A DNA stretch of 50,220 nt from Dichomitus squalens LYAD-421 SS1 (GCF_000275845.1 NW_006766944.1:99303-149522); one strand, 5' to 3'; positions 1 to 12,423 are shown, counted from the first letter of the stretch. The notes: a model not told the origin generated them from the sequence alone. Translations and numbers: made by a program.

Positions 1-558
1 ATCGTTCAGTACTTCGTTAGTCATGGCAACTGAGATGTTGTTGAGGGTCTGAATACAGCATTAGCCACGCTCGATTTACATTATCACTGGTGCTCGCTCC
101 AAACGGAAGGTTCTGTAGGCAGGCGAACGACGCTGGTCTGGAGGGACATCCGGTCAAGTTGACCAGGGTTGCATACGAGAAACCAGGTTCGTCATCGGTG
201 CTCCCAGGCGGCGCCGTCTTGCTAGTGCATGGAGGTAGTCAGGGGGGTGAGGGAATAGCGAGTGCGGGAGGAAGCTGCACGCTCACAATATTATTTGTCC
301 GGTAGAAGAGTCGAAAAATGCTTCAGTCCGAATAGTTTCTACCGCTGACGGAGTTGAAGTATTTGATACTTCCAACCTCTGTTGTCTCCAGCTCACATTA
401 TCTGACACCTTCCGCTCACTCTCCCCTCGAAAAATGCTCCTTCAATTCTATACAATTTCTACCTAGGCATACACAAATAGTCGGGCCATCCATAGCTGCT
501 GGTCCTAATCAACGTGATTAGTGCGACCCCACAAGCGCTCGGTCGCCTAGATCACGCG

Positions 559-634
559 TTGACCTTTGACCAACCGTCATGACCAGTCAAGCTAGTCAAA
601 ATCGGTCATGGCTTTGGTCATGACCGCGGTCAAA
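559..634. repeat. TGAC/GTCA-rich motif cluster, candidate transposon end
   Basis: Within about 75 nt the tetramer TGAC or its complement GTCA occurs about nine times in both orientations, including the palindromes GTCATGAC and TGACCGCGGTCA. It lies directly upstream of the point where the conserved ectodomain of the next gene abruptly begins, and no splice acceptor AG lies at that boundary. Dense inverted short motifs are typical of transposase-binding subterminal regions, so this may be the end of an element that removed the 5' part of the gene. A regulatory cluster is the alternative. The other end of any element is not visible. Confidence 0.4.
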
Positions 635-641
635 ACAACGC

Positions 642-1748
642 TGCACCATAACAATCCTCAATCAGGGCGAGGAATTTGTGGTCGAGCATCTCGAGGTCAC
701 GGTGGACGACACCCCGTCGTCTTCGACGGAACCCAAGTCCTCACAAGTCGTCGCCATCAATCCCACGTCCATCTCCACAAGCCTGTCGCAGGTATCCACG
801 ACCACATCCGCTCCCTCTACCACGCTCGTTTCGCCATTATCGGACACGATTGTCTCTTCCACAACCTCGGCTACTATCGCCAGTGACACAACACTCACCT
901 CGAGCACTACCGCCCCTCTCTCCGCGATCTCTGACACGTCTGTGACCCAGTCTCAGTCAATCTATCCTATCAGTGCAACCACCAGCTCAACCAACATCCC
1001 GACAAACGAACCGGAAACCACCGAGATCGCGAAGAACCACTCGCCAACGCTGACGATGGGCGCGACCATAGGCGTCGCGGCAGCGGGCTCGTTTTTGCTG
1101 CTCCTCTTTCTTCTCGCCGCAGCTTGGTGGCTCTACCGAAAGCGGATAGGGGGCAAGCGCATTGACCCATCCCGTGAGTTCACGTATGCAATTCGTGCGA
1201 TGGCGATAGCTCACCTCAGATGCTGCCAAGTATCTGATGATCCCCAACAGCTCCCGCCGAGAACATTCGCAACGGCCGGCCGCGAGCACGTCCCAGCTAT
1301 TGTTCCGGTCGCGAGGCATCGCAAGGGGCCCTCTGTCTATGTCTCAGTAGGCTCCAGCGACGACCTGTTCGTCGGAGGAAGTCAGGATGCGTTCGGTCAT
1401 ATTCCCAGCAGCATCATCTATCCGAATGAGAAGAATGGGCCCGGCATTGTACCGTTGTCCTCACCATCATCCGCCACCGGTCTCCTCCAACAGCGATCCG
1501 CTTACGCATACCCCACATCCACTGCCCATGTTTTGCTGGGAACACCGGCGACAGTCCATCGAGAGGACCAGTCATTCGTGAGAAGGCGGTCGCAGGACGG
1601 AGGCGTGCGGATCGCCGGAGGTCCTCCAGGACATCAGAGTGAGGACCGTGGTGACACATTTCTGGATATGGACTCGCGGAGAAATACGAGTTACACGCTG
1701 CCTCCGGAATACAACTTCGACTCGCGAGCTCCATCTCCAGCGTTCTGA
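642..1748 (+). CDS. Receptor-like single-pass membrane protein, 5'-truncated, PPxY and DGG tail
   Basis: The open frame starts inside the last strand of a jelly-roll-like ectodomain (TITILNQGEEFVVEHLEV), which matches the end of the ectodomain of the gene at 19281. A Ser/Thr stalk of about 100 residues follows, then a helix (GVAAAGSFLLLLFLLAAAWW), a basic RKR stop and a cytoplasmic tail. A phase-1 intron at 1174-1230 with an AAG acceptor keeps the frame; the nearer CAG acceptor gives an early stop. The tail carries RRRSQDGGVRIAGGPPG, shared with the minus-strand genes at 2.4 and 4.3 kb, and a PPxY motif (LPPEY) near the end. There is no ATG, signal peptide or N-terminal half of the ectodomain, because the upstream frame closes at 621 in the TGAC-rich sequence. 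It is either a truncated pseudogene or has 5' exons I could not find. Ligand and role are unknown. Confidence 0.6.
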   Translation, partial: CTITILNQGEEFVVEHLEVTVDDTPSSSTEPKSSQVVAINPTSISTSLSQVSTTTSAPSTTLVSPLSDTIVSSTTSATIASDTTLTSSTTAPLSAISDTSVTQSQSIYPISATTSSTNIPTNEPETTEIAKNHSPTLTMGATIGVAAAGSFLLLLFLLAAAWWLYRKRIGGKRIDPSREFTYAIRAMAIAHLRCCQVSDDPQQLPPRTFATAGREHVPAIVPVARHRKGPSVYVSVGSSDDLFVGGSQDAFGHIPSSIIYPNEKNGPGIVPLSSPSSATGLLQQRSAYAYPTSTAHVLLGTPATVHREDQSFVRRRSQDGGVRIAGGPPGHQSEDRGDTFLDMDSRRNTSYTLPPEYNFDSRAPSPAF

Positions 1749-2368
1749 CCGGGCGCTTGGTCGCTTGTGCAGCGCAGTACTGCTTGCAGGACAATACCAT
1801 GTAGCACAGACGAGAGCAGTAGCATAGAGGATGTATTGCACTCACCGATACCCTTATGCATATGCAACCGGCCTGGTCGCTATGCTGATAACTCTCCCTT
1901 CACGGACGGCTGTGTGGCGCATTGCGACGACATGAGAGAAAGTGGACACCCTGGGCACCAAAAGAAAGAGTCGGAACCAAAAAAGTTTCGTCGCGTACAG
2001 CAAGATAAAGCGAATGCAAGTTTCAGAGCCTTGTCTGCAAGAACGTGGCCAATTGCAAGGGAACTTCGAACGACGAACGGAGGAGCAAAATCTGCAAGCG
2101 CTCGTGCGGAATCATTAATCATCGATCATCCCCGATTCGGAGCTTCATTGGACCTCGCCTCGCCGTCGCGGCCAGAATCTGACTCGCGGGCGCTCAATAC
2201 ATTTGCATTCAAAAGAATCCTGCAGCAGCCAGGATATACATACAGCTTTTCGTATGTGTTTCTCATCTGATACGAAGAGTGAAGAGGATACTGATACAAG
2301 TGGTTGACAGTGGAGTCGTGGCTACGTAAATGTCCGATGTCGTGGCGGCACGATGCAAAGCATAAATA
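1749..2368. other. Intergenic, convergent gene ends
   Basis: This stretch lies between the 3' ends of a plus-strand and a minus-strand gene. Only short shadow reading frames occur. I see no domain, RNA gene or repeat. Confidence 0.5.
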
Positions 2369-3518
2369 CTAGTCCTCAAAGTAGGATCGTGGTTGTACGG
2401 GCCCCAGCGCCCTATTCGAAGGCTCGCTGAGTGCCTGGTGCATGAAAGCTGCAACGCTCGTGGAAGTCGACGGTATGTTGGGAGGCCCGCCTGCTAGCCG
2501 CACGCCTCCATCCGTTGACCTCCTTGGGAGTCTCGCATTGACACTCCGGCTCCGAGCTCTGGGACGCACCCTCCCAGATGCGTCCTCTGAGACGTCTCTC
2601 CTTCGGGACATGTAGGACGGAGGAACCGTGGATGACCCTACAGACCGCGAGCGGGGTCGCGAGCCTAGAGCCGAGCGGGTTCCGGTCGGTACTCGTCCTC
2701 CCGGCCAGGGCAGAGACCGAGGCTGCATCTCCGTACTGTGGGTGCCGTGTTCTCCAGAAAAGTATGGAGCATCAGCAAGAGGAATAGCACGTCCGGAGCG
2801 TCGAGTGCGGTAGGATGGCGGAAGCGTCGAGATGGTAGTCACAGACACACTATCTGACTCGCGCTCATCGACGGACTCCTTCAGTCGGGCCGCAACGTCC
2901 CCTTCCGTACTGACGATGGCGAGAATAGCTGGCGTAGAGGGGAGCGCGATCTCGGCGAGAGTGGAAATAGTAAGGCGCGATGCCTCGCGCTTTCGCGCTG
3001 TAGGTGGGACCGACACGCCGCTTGAATAAGAACGTGGACTGGAAGGAACTGATGCGGAGGCCTCGCTCAGGGCGCGGTAGAAAGACTCGTATGTGGAGAA
3101 GGTTTGCTGTAGTAGTAGGTCGTGCTCAGGAGTTGGTTGTGAAGGATGGGAAAGCTCAGGTCTCATTGGGACCTGCAAACTGCTGGGCAAATCCCTTGAC
3201 CTTGTCTCTTCCTTCTCAACGTCTGCAGAATATGTATTCAGTGGCCTGGGCACTGACCGCCGCCTGGGCCGCGCACGCCGAGGAATTTCTGTCAAAGGAA
3301 TGTCTGTTATACTCTCCGGATGTTATCGCGATGATTATGGTATGCCGGCACTACTCACCTTGATTTATATCGCCATCCTTGATTTCTCCGTTACGCCTTT
3401 TGCGTCTCCGACGCAACACATAAAAGACCGCCGCTACAATGCATATCACGAGAACAGCGGCACTGACTCCTACAATGACAAAGACAGCCTCAGACCTGAG
3501 CACAATGGTGACCATGTC
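2369..3518 (-). CDS. Receptor-like membrane protein (helix and cytoplasmic tail), two PPxY motifs
   Basis: Two exons are clear: 3518-3359 and 3288-2369, split by a 70-nt phase-1 GT-AG intron. The first encodes a transmembrane helix (VFVIVGVSAAVLVICIVAAV) followed by LRRRRKRR. The second encodes a tail of about 300 residues rich in Ser, Pro and Arg. The tail has two PPxY motifs (TLPPSYRT, TVPPSYMS) and near the C-terminus PRRSTDGGVRLAGGPPN. The block VSVTT.STLPPSYRT is nearly identical in the next minus-strand gene, so the two are close paralogs. The ectodomain and signal peptide must lie above 3518. A frame at 3788-4081 ending at a perfect GTGAGT donor is a candidate, but no known ectodomain can be recognised in it. 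The role is probably that of a surface sensor or adhesin-like receptor, by architecture only. Confidence 0.65.
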
Positions 3519-3787
3519 CTACACGTAGGCATAATCTCGTGATGGCAGAGGGCGGCAGCGAGTCGGGGAGGAAAGGGGCACAAGCCATGTGCTCGCATGC
3601 ACATCGCCAGTTATGAGCATTGCAGGGAAGCTCAGAGAGGATTAGAATCACCGTCGACGTGGATACTGGGCGTGCATAGAAGAGCAGCGACCGAAAAATC
3701 GCCGATCAGGATGGGTTTCGTTAGACCAAAGCTTGACAGCCATCGCCATGAGCAATGCGGATACCCTGATGAAGATCATGCACTCAC

Positions 3788-4081
3788 CAGCAAGTGCGGT
3801 GAACAGTCATGTAAGGAACAGATCGATAGCATCCGTAGGCTGTGAACACAGATAATTCTTCCCCGAGCTGAGACCGCACAGGCGCTCGGAAAGCCCACCA
3901 GCGTGGCATCGCCAAATACAGAGCCATCACTCTGTTGCTGAGTACCGATTACATTCGGGGTCAACGTGAGCCGAAGTAGTACGGCATCCCGTGGAGGAAC
4001 GCCTACGTTCCCAGCAGCACAGCACACGGACCTGTCAGGCCCGGACTGCCAAAGACACACAGCAGCGAGCGAGTCCATCAC
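3788..4081 (-). other. Candidate upstream exon of the 2.4-kb receptor-like gene
   Basis: This is an open minus-strand frame of about 98 codons, Cys-containing, ending at a consensus donor (GTGAGT) at 3787 in phase 0, the phase in which the helix exon at 3518 begins. It holds VGVPPRDAVLLRLTLTPN, vaguely like the PPY region of the WTGG-type ectodomains, but without the QC...WTGG signature. It would imply a 269-nt intron, long for this locus, or an unseen stalk exon. The assignment is tentative. Confidence 0.25.
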
Positions 4082-4348
4082 GTGTGGTGGCAGTTATGGA
4101 GATGTACTCGCGATAGGAGGGTCACGGCAGCGAACAAGCTTCTGAAATGCTATTCGTAGCCCTATCTCTGCATAGCAACGAGCGAGTCTGCGTTTTTTAT
4201 TGCGCCTCAGTCGGCGCTTCGACACAAGCCTGGCGTCATCTCACGGCAGGCACAGCGCGATGGTCCAGGTGGGGATATCTATGCTAAATATACGGGCGAT
4301 GCAACGTGTCCATAAGATTTCCCAAATCGAATCGACTGACCATAGCAT

Positions 4349-5345
4349 TCAGGACCTCTCCCCAGACCCTTGAGCGCGTGCGGCTTTCCCTCTCCGACCG
4401 TTCCTCACCGCCGGTAGAGCGAGCGGTGCTCCCTCTAGGCGGAACCCTCCATCAAATGATCGTCTTCGCTCACCGGGACGTCTGGGATGTCGCACTAGAA
4501 CTTGTGTGCTCGTCGAGGGGGGTGGATACTGCGACTCTTCGAAGCTAGGAAGCTGGGAGACCGTTTGCGAGGCGCGCTTCGTGGTGCGGTTGGTTCGGTA
4601 CGAAGGCGGGAGTGTCGAAGAGGTGGTGCGGTACGAAGGCGGGAGTGTCGAAGAGGTGGTGACGGACACCGCATCCGTGCTTGTCCTGGAAGCAATGGCA
4701 GGGGGGATGGCGACTGGGCTTGGCAACCGCTCGCGGCGCTGTTCTTCAATCAGGTCATAAGGCGCACTCAGATCGGGGACCTGCTCTAATGAATGTTGAG
4801 AATAGCGCCAGTCCATGGCGCGCTCGCCTGACATGGCAGTCGGAGGTAGAGTAGGTGTAGCAATCTGAAGCATACTAGGATCCACAGGGCTGTCAAGCCT
4901 ATGCGGATTGTAGAAGCTATCTTCTTGAGACGAGCGAGGTTGAAGATGGAATGTCGGAACGAAGTCGTTGGCTTCATGAGCAGCCAGAGAGAGACCCGGA
5001 GTGGAAGGTGTCGGTGGAGTGGGAACCCAGCGATGCAGCTCACGTTTGTGTGTCTCAGAGATGCTTGAAGTGCTCGCCGACTGATTGGCTATCACAATGA
5101 TTGAGAACTAATCTCGACAGACGACATGCAGTGCCAGGGGAACTCGCCAAATGCTTGCTTTCTCCGCAACCTGTCCTTCCTGAGGGGATATATGATGCCG
5201 TAGTAGAAGGTGGAGCCCATGAACAACACCGCGATGATCCCCAGAACGCCAATAGCCGGGAGACTGTGATACAATGGACCTGAGTGATCGAGGGCCATGC
5301 TCGGGAACGTGAATGGAGCTGGAGATCCAGCCCCATAGTCAGCAT
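4349..5345 (-). CDS. Receptor-like membrane protein (helix and tail), duplicated PPxY
   Basis: Exons 5345-5148 and 5088-4349 are joined by a 59-nt GC-AG intron (donor GCGAGT, phase 1). The frame supports this; no GT donor gives an open product. The first exon ends a short stalk and encodes a helix (AIGVLGIIAVLFMGSTFYYG) and RKDRLRRK. The tail of about 245 residues contains VSVTTSSTLPPSYRT, immediately repeated as an 11-residue unit, giving two PPxY motifs. It also has ERRRSFDGGFRLEGAP, the divergent form of the DGG block. The 5' exons with signal and ectodomain are not resolved above 5345; low-quality frames at 5451-5826 may be decayed parts of them. It is paralogous to the gene at 2369-3518 and in the same orientation. 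Confidence 0.65.
4596..4661 (-). repeat. 33-bp tandem duplication carrying a PPxY motif
   Basis: Two perfect 33-bp copies (4596-4628 and 4629-4661) in the tail exon each encode an 11-residue unit containing LPPSYRT. The paralog at 2.4 kb has one copy, so the duplication is recent and in frame. Confidence 0.95.
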
Positions 5346-6928
5346 CTCAAGCTACAAAGGTTTCAGAGCGGACAAACATGGGTGATCTGGGGGAAGCAGT
5401 GCGAATGAGCAATCGAGAAGGCAGAGCGTGACATCAAAGCTACGAGTGATTTATGAGTACCTGGTGCTGCGCGATGGTGACGGAATCGCCGTAGATTGTG
5501 ATCTAACGGAGGCCTTCAGGGCGTGAGGAAATCGTTGGCGGTCGCGACGTGGGAGACTGCAGAAGTCTACTTTGGCATCAGCAAAAAGCACGTTTGGTTG
5601 ACAAGTGTCCGAGCTCGCACCGGCGCAATGGGCCCGGAGCACCCCAATATTGTATTCGTTCTTGCCAGCGGACAGGTTCGCGTACGCGCTTCTTGACTAT
5701 GCTGCAGTTGGGCTGTAAGGAGCTTCGACGGAGACGGCGGCGCACCGCGAAGGGCAGCAACGTCCGGGACATCAGGCAGTCACAGATCTGCCAATATACT
5801 AACACGTGGGAAACAAGTCGCATCATATCACCGGCGCATAAGCCTGAAACAGTACAGGAGCGGTTCTCAGGATGATATACAAGGAGTATATCACGGATTG
5901 GAGTTCTGACGTGGGCGAAAGACGTGCATACTTTGGAGAATCAGTACAAGCTCCACGGCCCAACGCGGGGATGGCCTGCATGCGATCTACAGTCGTGTTC
6001 GCGTCCACGGGCTGCACGCCGGATCGTGTCTTCCCTAAAAGCGGTATATATGCGTCATGTGTGTAATGGCCGCATGGCTGTAGGTGGATCTACGAGTTGG
6101 AAGGTGCTTGATTGCGGAAGTTAGGAATGCTAGGACATCGTGTGCCAACTCCACTCACGATATCGCGCTGGATTCTGCCTGGAGTTCCAAGAAAACCGGA
6201 GACATAACGCATCCGACCTTCTACATTAAGAGAAAAACCTCCCTTTGCGAGAAGCCACGCTGTGCCCTGCCACCATGAAGCGAGCTTGCGGCCCTGAAGC
6301 AGCTTGCGGCCACGTCCATAACACCCTTCTTCTTCGACCTTGTCACAACACCCGACTTCCTATTGGTACTCACCAGATGGTTCACGGCAGAAACAGAGAC
6401 ACGAGGACCGAAGAATTGAGCAGACGACACGGCAGAGTCGAACCGGAAGATTACATAGAAGAGCTTCAGGCGTCTAATTGCAACGTGCCTGGGCACCTTG
6501 ATCCCGTATTCTCCCGAGCTTCAGCGTCCAACAACTTACGGTGAAGATATCACTCGGACTAGCACTAGTAATATTTCCTTATCCTACTTCTAATTTGTCG
6601 CTACAGTTGTGTTTCTACTGAAATAGATTGGGATTTAGACGCGCTCGTAGGTTCATCGGCCAATATTGACACCGCCATACGTCAGCTCCCTTCGCGCTGA
6701 GACTGCAGATTCCGTCTTTGCGGGATGACAGCTGAGCATCGTATTCTTCATATGTCCGCGATTTCGGTGTTAAGCGTCGTATATATATTGAACATAGAGA
6801 TTGGACCCTCCCCTTACAGTCAATCACATTTGCATCATGGCTGTCAAAGGTGTCGATTGGTTATGATGACCTGCGACGATAACGCTATGGCGCTGCCCTC
6901 GACTGTACAGGATCTGACTCTAGATACA
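5346..6928. other. Intergenic, possible decayed exons
   Basis: This stretch lies between the 5' side of one minus-strand gene and the 3' end of the carboxylesterase. Minus frames at 5451-5642 and 5578-5826 are Cys-containing and could be decayed ectodomain exons of the gene at 4349, but no motif could be fixed. Nothing recognisable is seen from about 5900 to 6928. Confidence 0.4.
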
Positions 6929-9378
6929 TCATATGGGGTCTGCGAGACTCAGTTTGTTCAGATACTCCATCTGAACTGCTCGGAACGTATCCAAGGTGAT
7001 ATTCAGTTGAGGGACTGCGTCATTGAACGTCAATAGTGCCGGTGAGGAATTCGTGTAGCGAGGCCAGGTGAAAGCGCCATTCCCATTTGGATTGAGCGTG
7101 GCTGCGAAGCGTATGAGGTAGTCTTGCATGGGTCCGCCTCCAAAGATATCGGCAAGCTCGGTGCCATGAGCCTACAATACAGAGCGACCATTTGAAATTT
7201 CAGAGATTGTCATGCAAACGCTGAGGAACCAACATACTGCGCCAATCCCTTCGACTTTGTGAAAATTACTCACTGTGATTACGCATGAGAGTCAATCGTC
7301 GAAGAGGGAATTGCCACGTACAGTACGAATGGACAGGCTGCTTTTCGGCAAGGTATTGAGTGAACAGTCGACGAGGTGCGATCTCGATGAAGTCGCCCTG
7401 GAACGCCGCCATGCGCTTATACTGCGGGGAATAGGCGAAGCTATCGCCCGTGTTGTAGGGCGCGCCGTCTGCAGGATCAGAAGGGTAGAGCTCGAGAATC
7501 TTCCCGACTTCGTCCCTCGGTGTGTTGCTATAGAAGTTGGAGTTTATGTACTCAAGGAACTCGTCGTCGGTACTGTATGCTGTCAGATGTCGAAGGAGCT
7601 AGGAATTCTACGATGACTCACGTTATGTTTAGAGTTGGGAACGCAAACGCAGTGCCTTCATCTTGGTCGTTACCTGGCTACTTGTTCAGGGCGGCTTCTA
7701 GCATTAATCAGAGCGAAACGTACCTGCTACGAGAGGTATCTGGGCAACTGCACCTGCCAGGAGTTGTTGCTCTGAAGGCTGCGCCACGAAAACCCCATCG
7801 GCTCTAGGGAAGTACGGTGTGTTGACTTGCTACAGGACAACATCATCGCCTGATTGATCTTCAAGGCCGATAGAGCGCCTAACCCAAACCCACCTGGTAG
7901 CCCACGAAGGTAGGCGTCTTGTCCATAGCTGCCTTGAGCACCTCTGATAACCCTCGTTGTACTCTCTACTTCACGAAGGCATTGAAGAGTATCATTGCTA
8001 CCTGAACAGCCGGCATCTTGTACGATCCCATCATAAGTATTTTGCAGGTACTCGTTGTCGACATAGCCGCTGGGAAGCACCGTGCCGGACTCCATGAATC
8101 CGGCGCGGAAGAGGCCATCGGTGTTGCCGCCATTATGGAGCATGTGCAACGCCACGGAAATGGAACCTGCGCTCTCGCCCCAGCTGCCGAGCATCAATAT
8201 AGTAGTGACTCGGCATCTCTTGTGTAGAGAACGCACATCATAACCTTTGTCGGATCGCCGCCGAACGCGGAGATATACTTCTGAACCCAGCGGAATGCTT
8301 CCCGCTCTGCCAGACCACCTCTTCAGCCCCTCATCCTGATGACGGAAACGGATGTTATCACTCACGGTCTTGCAAACCAAGGTTGCCTACACCCGCTTCT
8401 TTGACTTCTTTTCCGCCGAGGAAGCCGAATGCTACCGAACGTTGAGATCGTTGAAGTATCTACTGTGCATAGCGACTGACCACTCAGCCTGTTCAAGGAT
8501 TTAGAAACATGGTTCAAAATCGGGCAAGTTTCAGGATCCACTGGGACTTGCCTGTAATTTATACCGACGTAGACAATCGGATATCCGAGTTCGATCGATC
8601 TGGCAACTACGTTCTCTCCGTGTTCCCTACCAAACGTGTCAATACCATGTGACATGCATTCTCATGAATAGCGACACCCTCACAGAGCGTTGGAACCAAT
8701 CTGGAATCCTCCTGGGAAATGTCAGGAAAGCCTCTGTCATTGATATAAAGGAAAGTCTTGCCTCCATAAATCCACTTTCATACGATGTACCGTCAGCCCT
8801 CTATGTAAATCATAATCAAGGGATCCGAGTACTTACCACTGCGACAGGTAATCTTAACTGGGTTGTGGCATTCGCAGGAACGATCACGTTCAGGTTCAGA
8901 CCTATCCGACGCAGGATATCATAATCGTGCCACGTGGACTGGTCGGAACTTACGCACAATCCTCGCTCTGGGGGACATCAGCAGCCTGAAGGAAAGCCGC
9001 AAGATACTGGCCCGCCGCCGCAGGCACGTCGCTTGGCAGGGTGACGTCGGGGAAGGTTTGCTGTATGCACTGATTTTCCAAAACGGGTGCGTTGGTCGTA
9101 CCGTTATAGGGCAGAACTGGTTGAGGAAGACGAAGGCGCAGGTTTCCGGTCCTGAAATAACCTGGATCAGTGGTTGGACTAGCGGACAAGGTGAAGTCTT
9201 ACGGAGGCTGAGCGAAAGGTAAGCCCAGGTACTTGATAGTCGTTCCGTTCGGCTGTCCTATGACCGTTGCATTATCTAGAACCACAGTAGGTAGCGATTT
9301 GCCATGGGGATTCGCCGTAGCTATCACAGCTGCGGCCGAGAGAGACAAGAGATACGTTGCCGTGTGTATGACCACCAT
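6929..9378 (-). CDS. Secreted type B carboxylesterase/lipase, 15 exons
   Basis: The exons are 9378-9203, 9151-8958, 8901-8837, 8774-8762, 8711-8684, 8626-8552, 8488-8481, 8431-8366, 8318-8237, 8183-7894, 7825-7724, 7673-7622, 7572-7322, 7272-7238 and 7171-6929. They sum to 1680 nt, 559 aa, the usual length for the Candida rugosa lipase/cholinesterase family of alpha/beta hydrolases. The signal peptide begins MVVIHTATYLLSLSAAAV. Family landmarks in order are LGLPFAQPPTGNLR, SEDCLNLNV, WIYGGGFQIGS (oxyanion loop), INYRLSAFGFLGG, GNLGLQD, WGESAGS with nucleophile Ser240, NDQDEGT with acid Glu372 and AHGTEL with base His481. The spacing of these (132 and 109) fits the family. Two introns are GC-AG (8761-8712, 8551-8489), and exons of 13 and 8 nt are needed to keep the family motifs. 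It hydrolyses esters outside the cell; the substrate is unknown. The junction at 7893-7826 (AAG acceptor) is the least certain. An earlier in-frame ATG at 9432 would add residues before the signal peptide. Confidence 0.9.
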
Positions 9379-10311
9379 ACAGTCTGTTGTAATTCCACGG
9401 ATGCTCACCGATGGTTTTATACTCCGGATCATCAGCAGCAGCGCCCATGGTGCTTGACTAAAAATTAAAAACCTCGGTTGGAGCGCGCTCCGATTTTAAG
9501 GCATATTCGGGCCCGTCGGAAATGATTCAAGGGACAACCGTGCGATGCGGAGAGCGATGGTCTCGGCGCCGTGAGGGTCGATGGGGATAAAAGCCCAATC
9601 AAGCGGTCGGGGTAGATTATGCTGTAGGTGCCCGGTGCCAACACTTTTGACGAATTCTTGCACGCAGAACATCCGATGAATGAATAGAGGACTTGCGTAG
9701 TCATCCAGCGCCTGACAAGGTACCGACGTGCATCATACGACGCCATGAGCGTCTAATAAGAGAAGGCTCGGAATCTGAGTGAGAGATCTTTTGCCTCATC
9801 CGGACCACAGGTGGGACGCACATGAGATAGAGTAAGCAAGGTGGATCGACTGCAACACCGCAAGACGCTTGAGCAGGGAGACAATGACCCGACCGCATGC
9901 CAACCTCGAGACCTTTGTCATAGGTTAAATTCCGATCGTCAGCGCTTCAGCGCGCAGAAACGCAGATCGGAGAACTTAAGTGAGGTATTCGAAATATACA
10001 GCGCCTTGGTGGAAGTGCAAATATGCAATGCGTTGTAAGATGCGCTGTATAAGTATCAGATTAGTACCGAGAGGCCTTCCGAGATGAGGTAGCACTCACT
10101 TGGGGTCATGATTATCGTGAGAGCCAGTACACTATAGCTATCTGGCAACGGGGAAAACCACCGATACATCCCAGAACGCTTCAAGGTTGACGGCCTTCCT
10201 CACCTCCCACACTTTCCGTCATCTCCCCTCAACCGGACTTCAGATCGCCCTATACGGCTGATACTCCGGCGGCAAGGTCGAGCCCTCAGTCATAAGCTCC
10301 CACACCTGGTC
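9379..10311. other. Intergenic, esterase promoter side
   Basis: This is the upstream region of the carboxylesterase and the 3' side of a minus-strand tail remnant. Only short shadow frames are present; I see no gene, RNA or repeat. Confidence 0.5.
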
Positions 10312-10846
10312 CTACTGCTCTGGCGGGAGCACGTTCGCGGCGACTTCAGATGGCGAACCGCCCGCGAGCCTCACGCCGCCGTCTAGGCTCAACCGCCGCA
10401 GCATCCGAAAGAACACCGCCCGGCCCGGCGGTGCGCTCGAGCCGAAAGTCGTAGAGGGCGGCAGGATGAGCGAGGATGCGATCACTGAGTTCGTGGAAGG
10501 CGGGAGTTGAGCGGGGTGGCGATATTGAACGGATGAAGACGTGGGCGGGCGATCTACCAAGCGAGATATGGAATCCGACTGATAGGTCAAGACATAAGAC
10601 TTGTCGGGGTCGGTGGGGATGCTCGCCTCGGCCGAGACAGGAGGAATGCGCATGTCAGGCAGTGCTGGAAGCGCATGTAAGGCGCGCGCAGAAGAGGACT
10701 CTGCTTCCGCGACAGCCTGAGCCTCCACGGCTTCGCGGAAGGCTGCTGGCTGTTTCACGGCCTCGACGTCAGCGGACTCATTTTGCACGCGTCCGTGGGG
10801 GAGCGTCGCCGTGACTGCAGTAGAGGAGTCGTGCTCGGGGGTACTC
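10312..10846 (-). pseudogene. Orphan cytoplasmic tail of a DGG-type receptor-like gene
   Basis: This single exon of about 178 codons begins at an AG acceptor and ends at a stop. It encodes a Pro/Ser-rich tail with RMLRRLSLDGGVRLAGGSPS close to the C-terminus, the same block found in the genes at 0.64, 2.4 and 4.3 kb. Upstream on the minus strand no transmembrane helix, stalk or ectodomain can be found before stops intervene. The position equivalent to PPxY reads LPPSTN, so that motif is lost. It is best read as the 3' remnant of a fourth DGG paralog; a gene with a very divergent 5' half is possible. Confidence 0.5.
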
Positions 10847-12423
10847 CTGCATCATCGTTGGATGCGTTCGATAGCCAGATTGTAAGCGAGGCGGAGCTGT
10901 AGATGAATACGACCCCCAGATGTGAGCCGGCCGGGGGGGGGTAATAATCAGCGTTCACTACCGCTGAATCGACACCTCCGAGATTGGGGGAAACGATTCA
11001 GCATCGACTTTACAGCCCCGTTTCGGATCGCGTCATGAGGAGGGGCCGACGGGACGAGAATCACGACATCGAACCACAAACTATGCTTGCAACACCAACG
11101 CAGTCTACTAGTGACCTCAATATGACCTGCCCTTCATGGCACGAATTGGGAGGTTTTAGCTAGCGAAGGTCGACGGGCAGGAAACGCACCTTCAGTTGTA
11201 AGGTGGCATTCCCGGACAAAAGCCATGGACAGGAGGTGAGCAGTCGCCTCCTAGCACTCCTTTGTGTCGACGGCATCCAGAGCCCTGGCGTGCCTGTGAT
11301 CCATTTTTTCCTGATCTAGTCGAGACGCATCTGTCTTGGTAGGCATCGTGGACTCTTACGCACCTACTCGTCCAACAGAGACGTTGGCACGATGGACCAG
11401 TCATCGTGCCTAGACATGATCATGGGAAACTCATCGACGCGAGGAGACAGATCGATACATTTGGGGGAATACCTGACCCGCTCAAGCCAAGGTCAGATTA
11501 CAACGTGAATCAATGCTCGTAAAATGGTTGTACTTGTCCAAGATTTGGACAGTCCGGACTGCCACATGGAGTTTGTGCTTACCTTACGGTCGATCCTCAT
11601 CTGAGCATCCCTCTAGTCCACTGAGGCTACAATAGACATCAATAGAGTCAGAAGAATCACAATTTTACGATGATTACGCATGCTTCGATCGCGAGAAGCG
11701 ACGTCGCCGCAGATTTGTACATGGTAGAGGGGAGGGTCTGGCGGAGAGCAGAGGACAACGAGTTTCGGCACAACGGGTGCACGTGCATATATGCAGGGAT
11801 CTACTGTCGCACAGAACTTCGCAATCCTATAGACATAAATATGCGACCGCGCTCACCTAATCTCACCAACCACCACCGAGATACGTCATGGCATCCCCCA
11901 GAATGAGCGAGCATCGGAAGATGTATACCTCGGGAGAAAGACGTAGGAAACCCTCCTGAGATCCGTGGCTTCTAGAGCATTCAGACCTAAGAAGGGGGCA
12001 TATAGTCGGTAAGGTTGAAAGACGAAATAACACGCAATCGTGAGTAGTCATGTCTCCAAGATTATCAAGATTACGGTTTACCAAGATTGAGCCACTGATG
12101 TCCGATGTGAGGTGATGGTACGAGGAAGCTGTCCAAAGTGACAGAGACCGGTATTTAACCTAGCCAGACAGAGAGTCGAAGATAGCATACGAGACTCGAG
12201 GACGAAAATGAGGGTGATCGTCGTGCGGAACGGCGAGCGCGAGAGTCGGGGCGCCGAAACAAGCCCGAACGGGATCGGCATCACATGACGTGATATGTGG
12301 GATTACATCATTATCGCAGTGGGTAGGCGCCTAGGCGATCGCGAAGATGAGCGATAAATACGCTCGCCGTCTTGGCTGCGACCCCTCTTCGTTCTCCCAC
12401 ATCCACCGCGAGAGACAGATAAC
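10847..12423. other. Intergenic, with SOD promoter at right
   Basis: About 1.6 kb without a supportable gene. A short G-run at 10932-10940 is the only low-complexity feature. The right end is the promoter of the superoxide dismutase gene. Open frames here lack splice logic, hydrophobic segments or domain motifs. Confidence 0.5.
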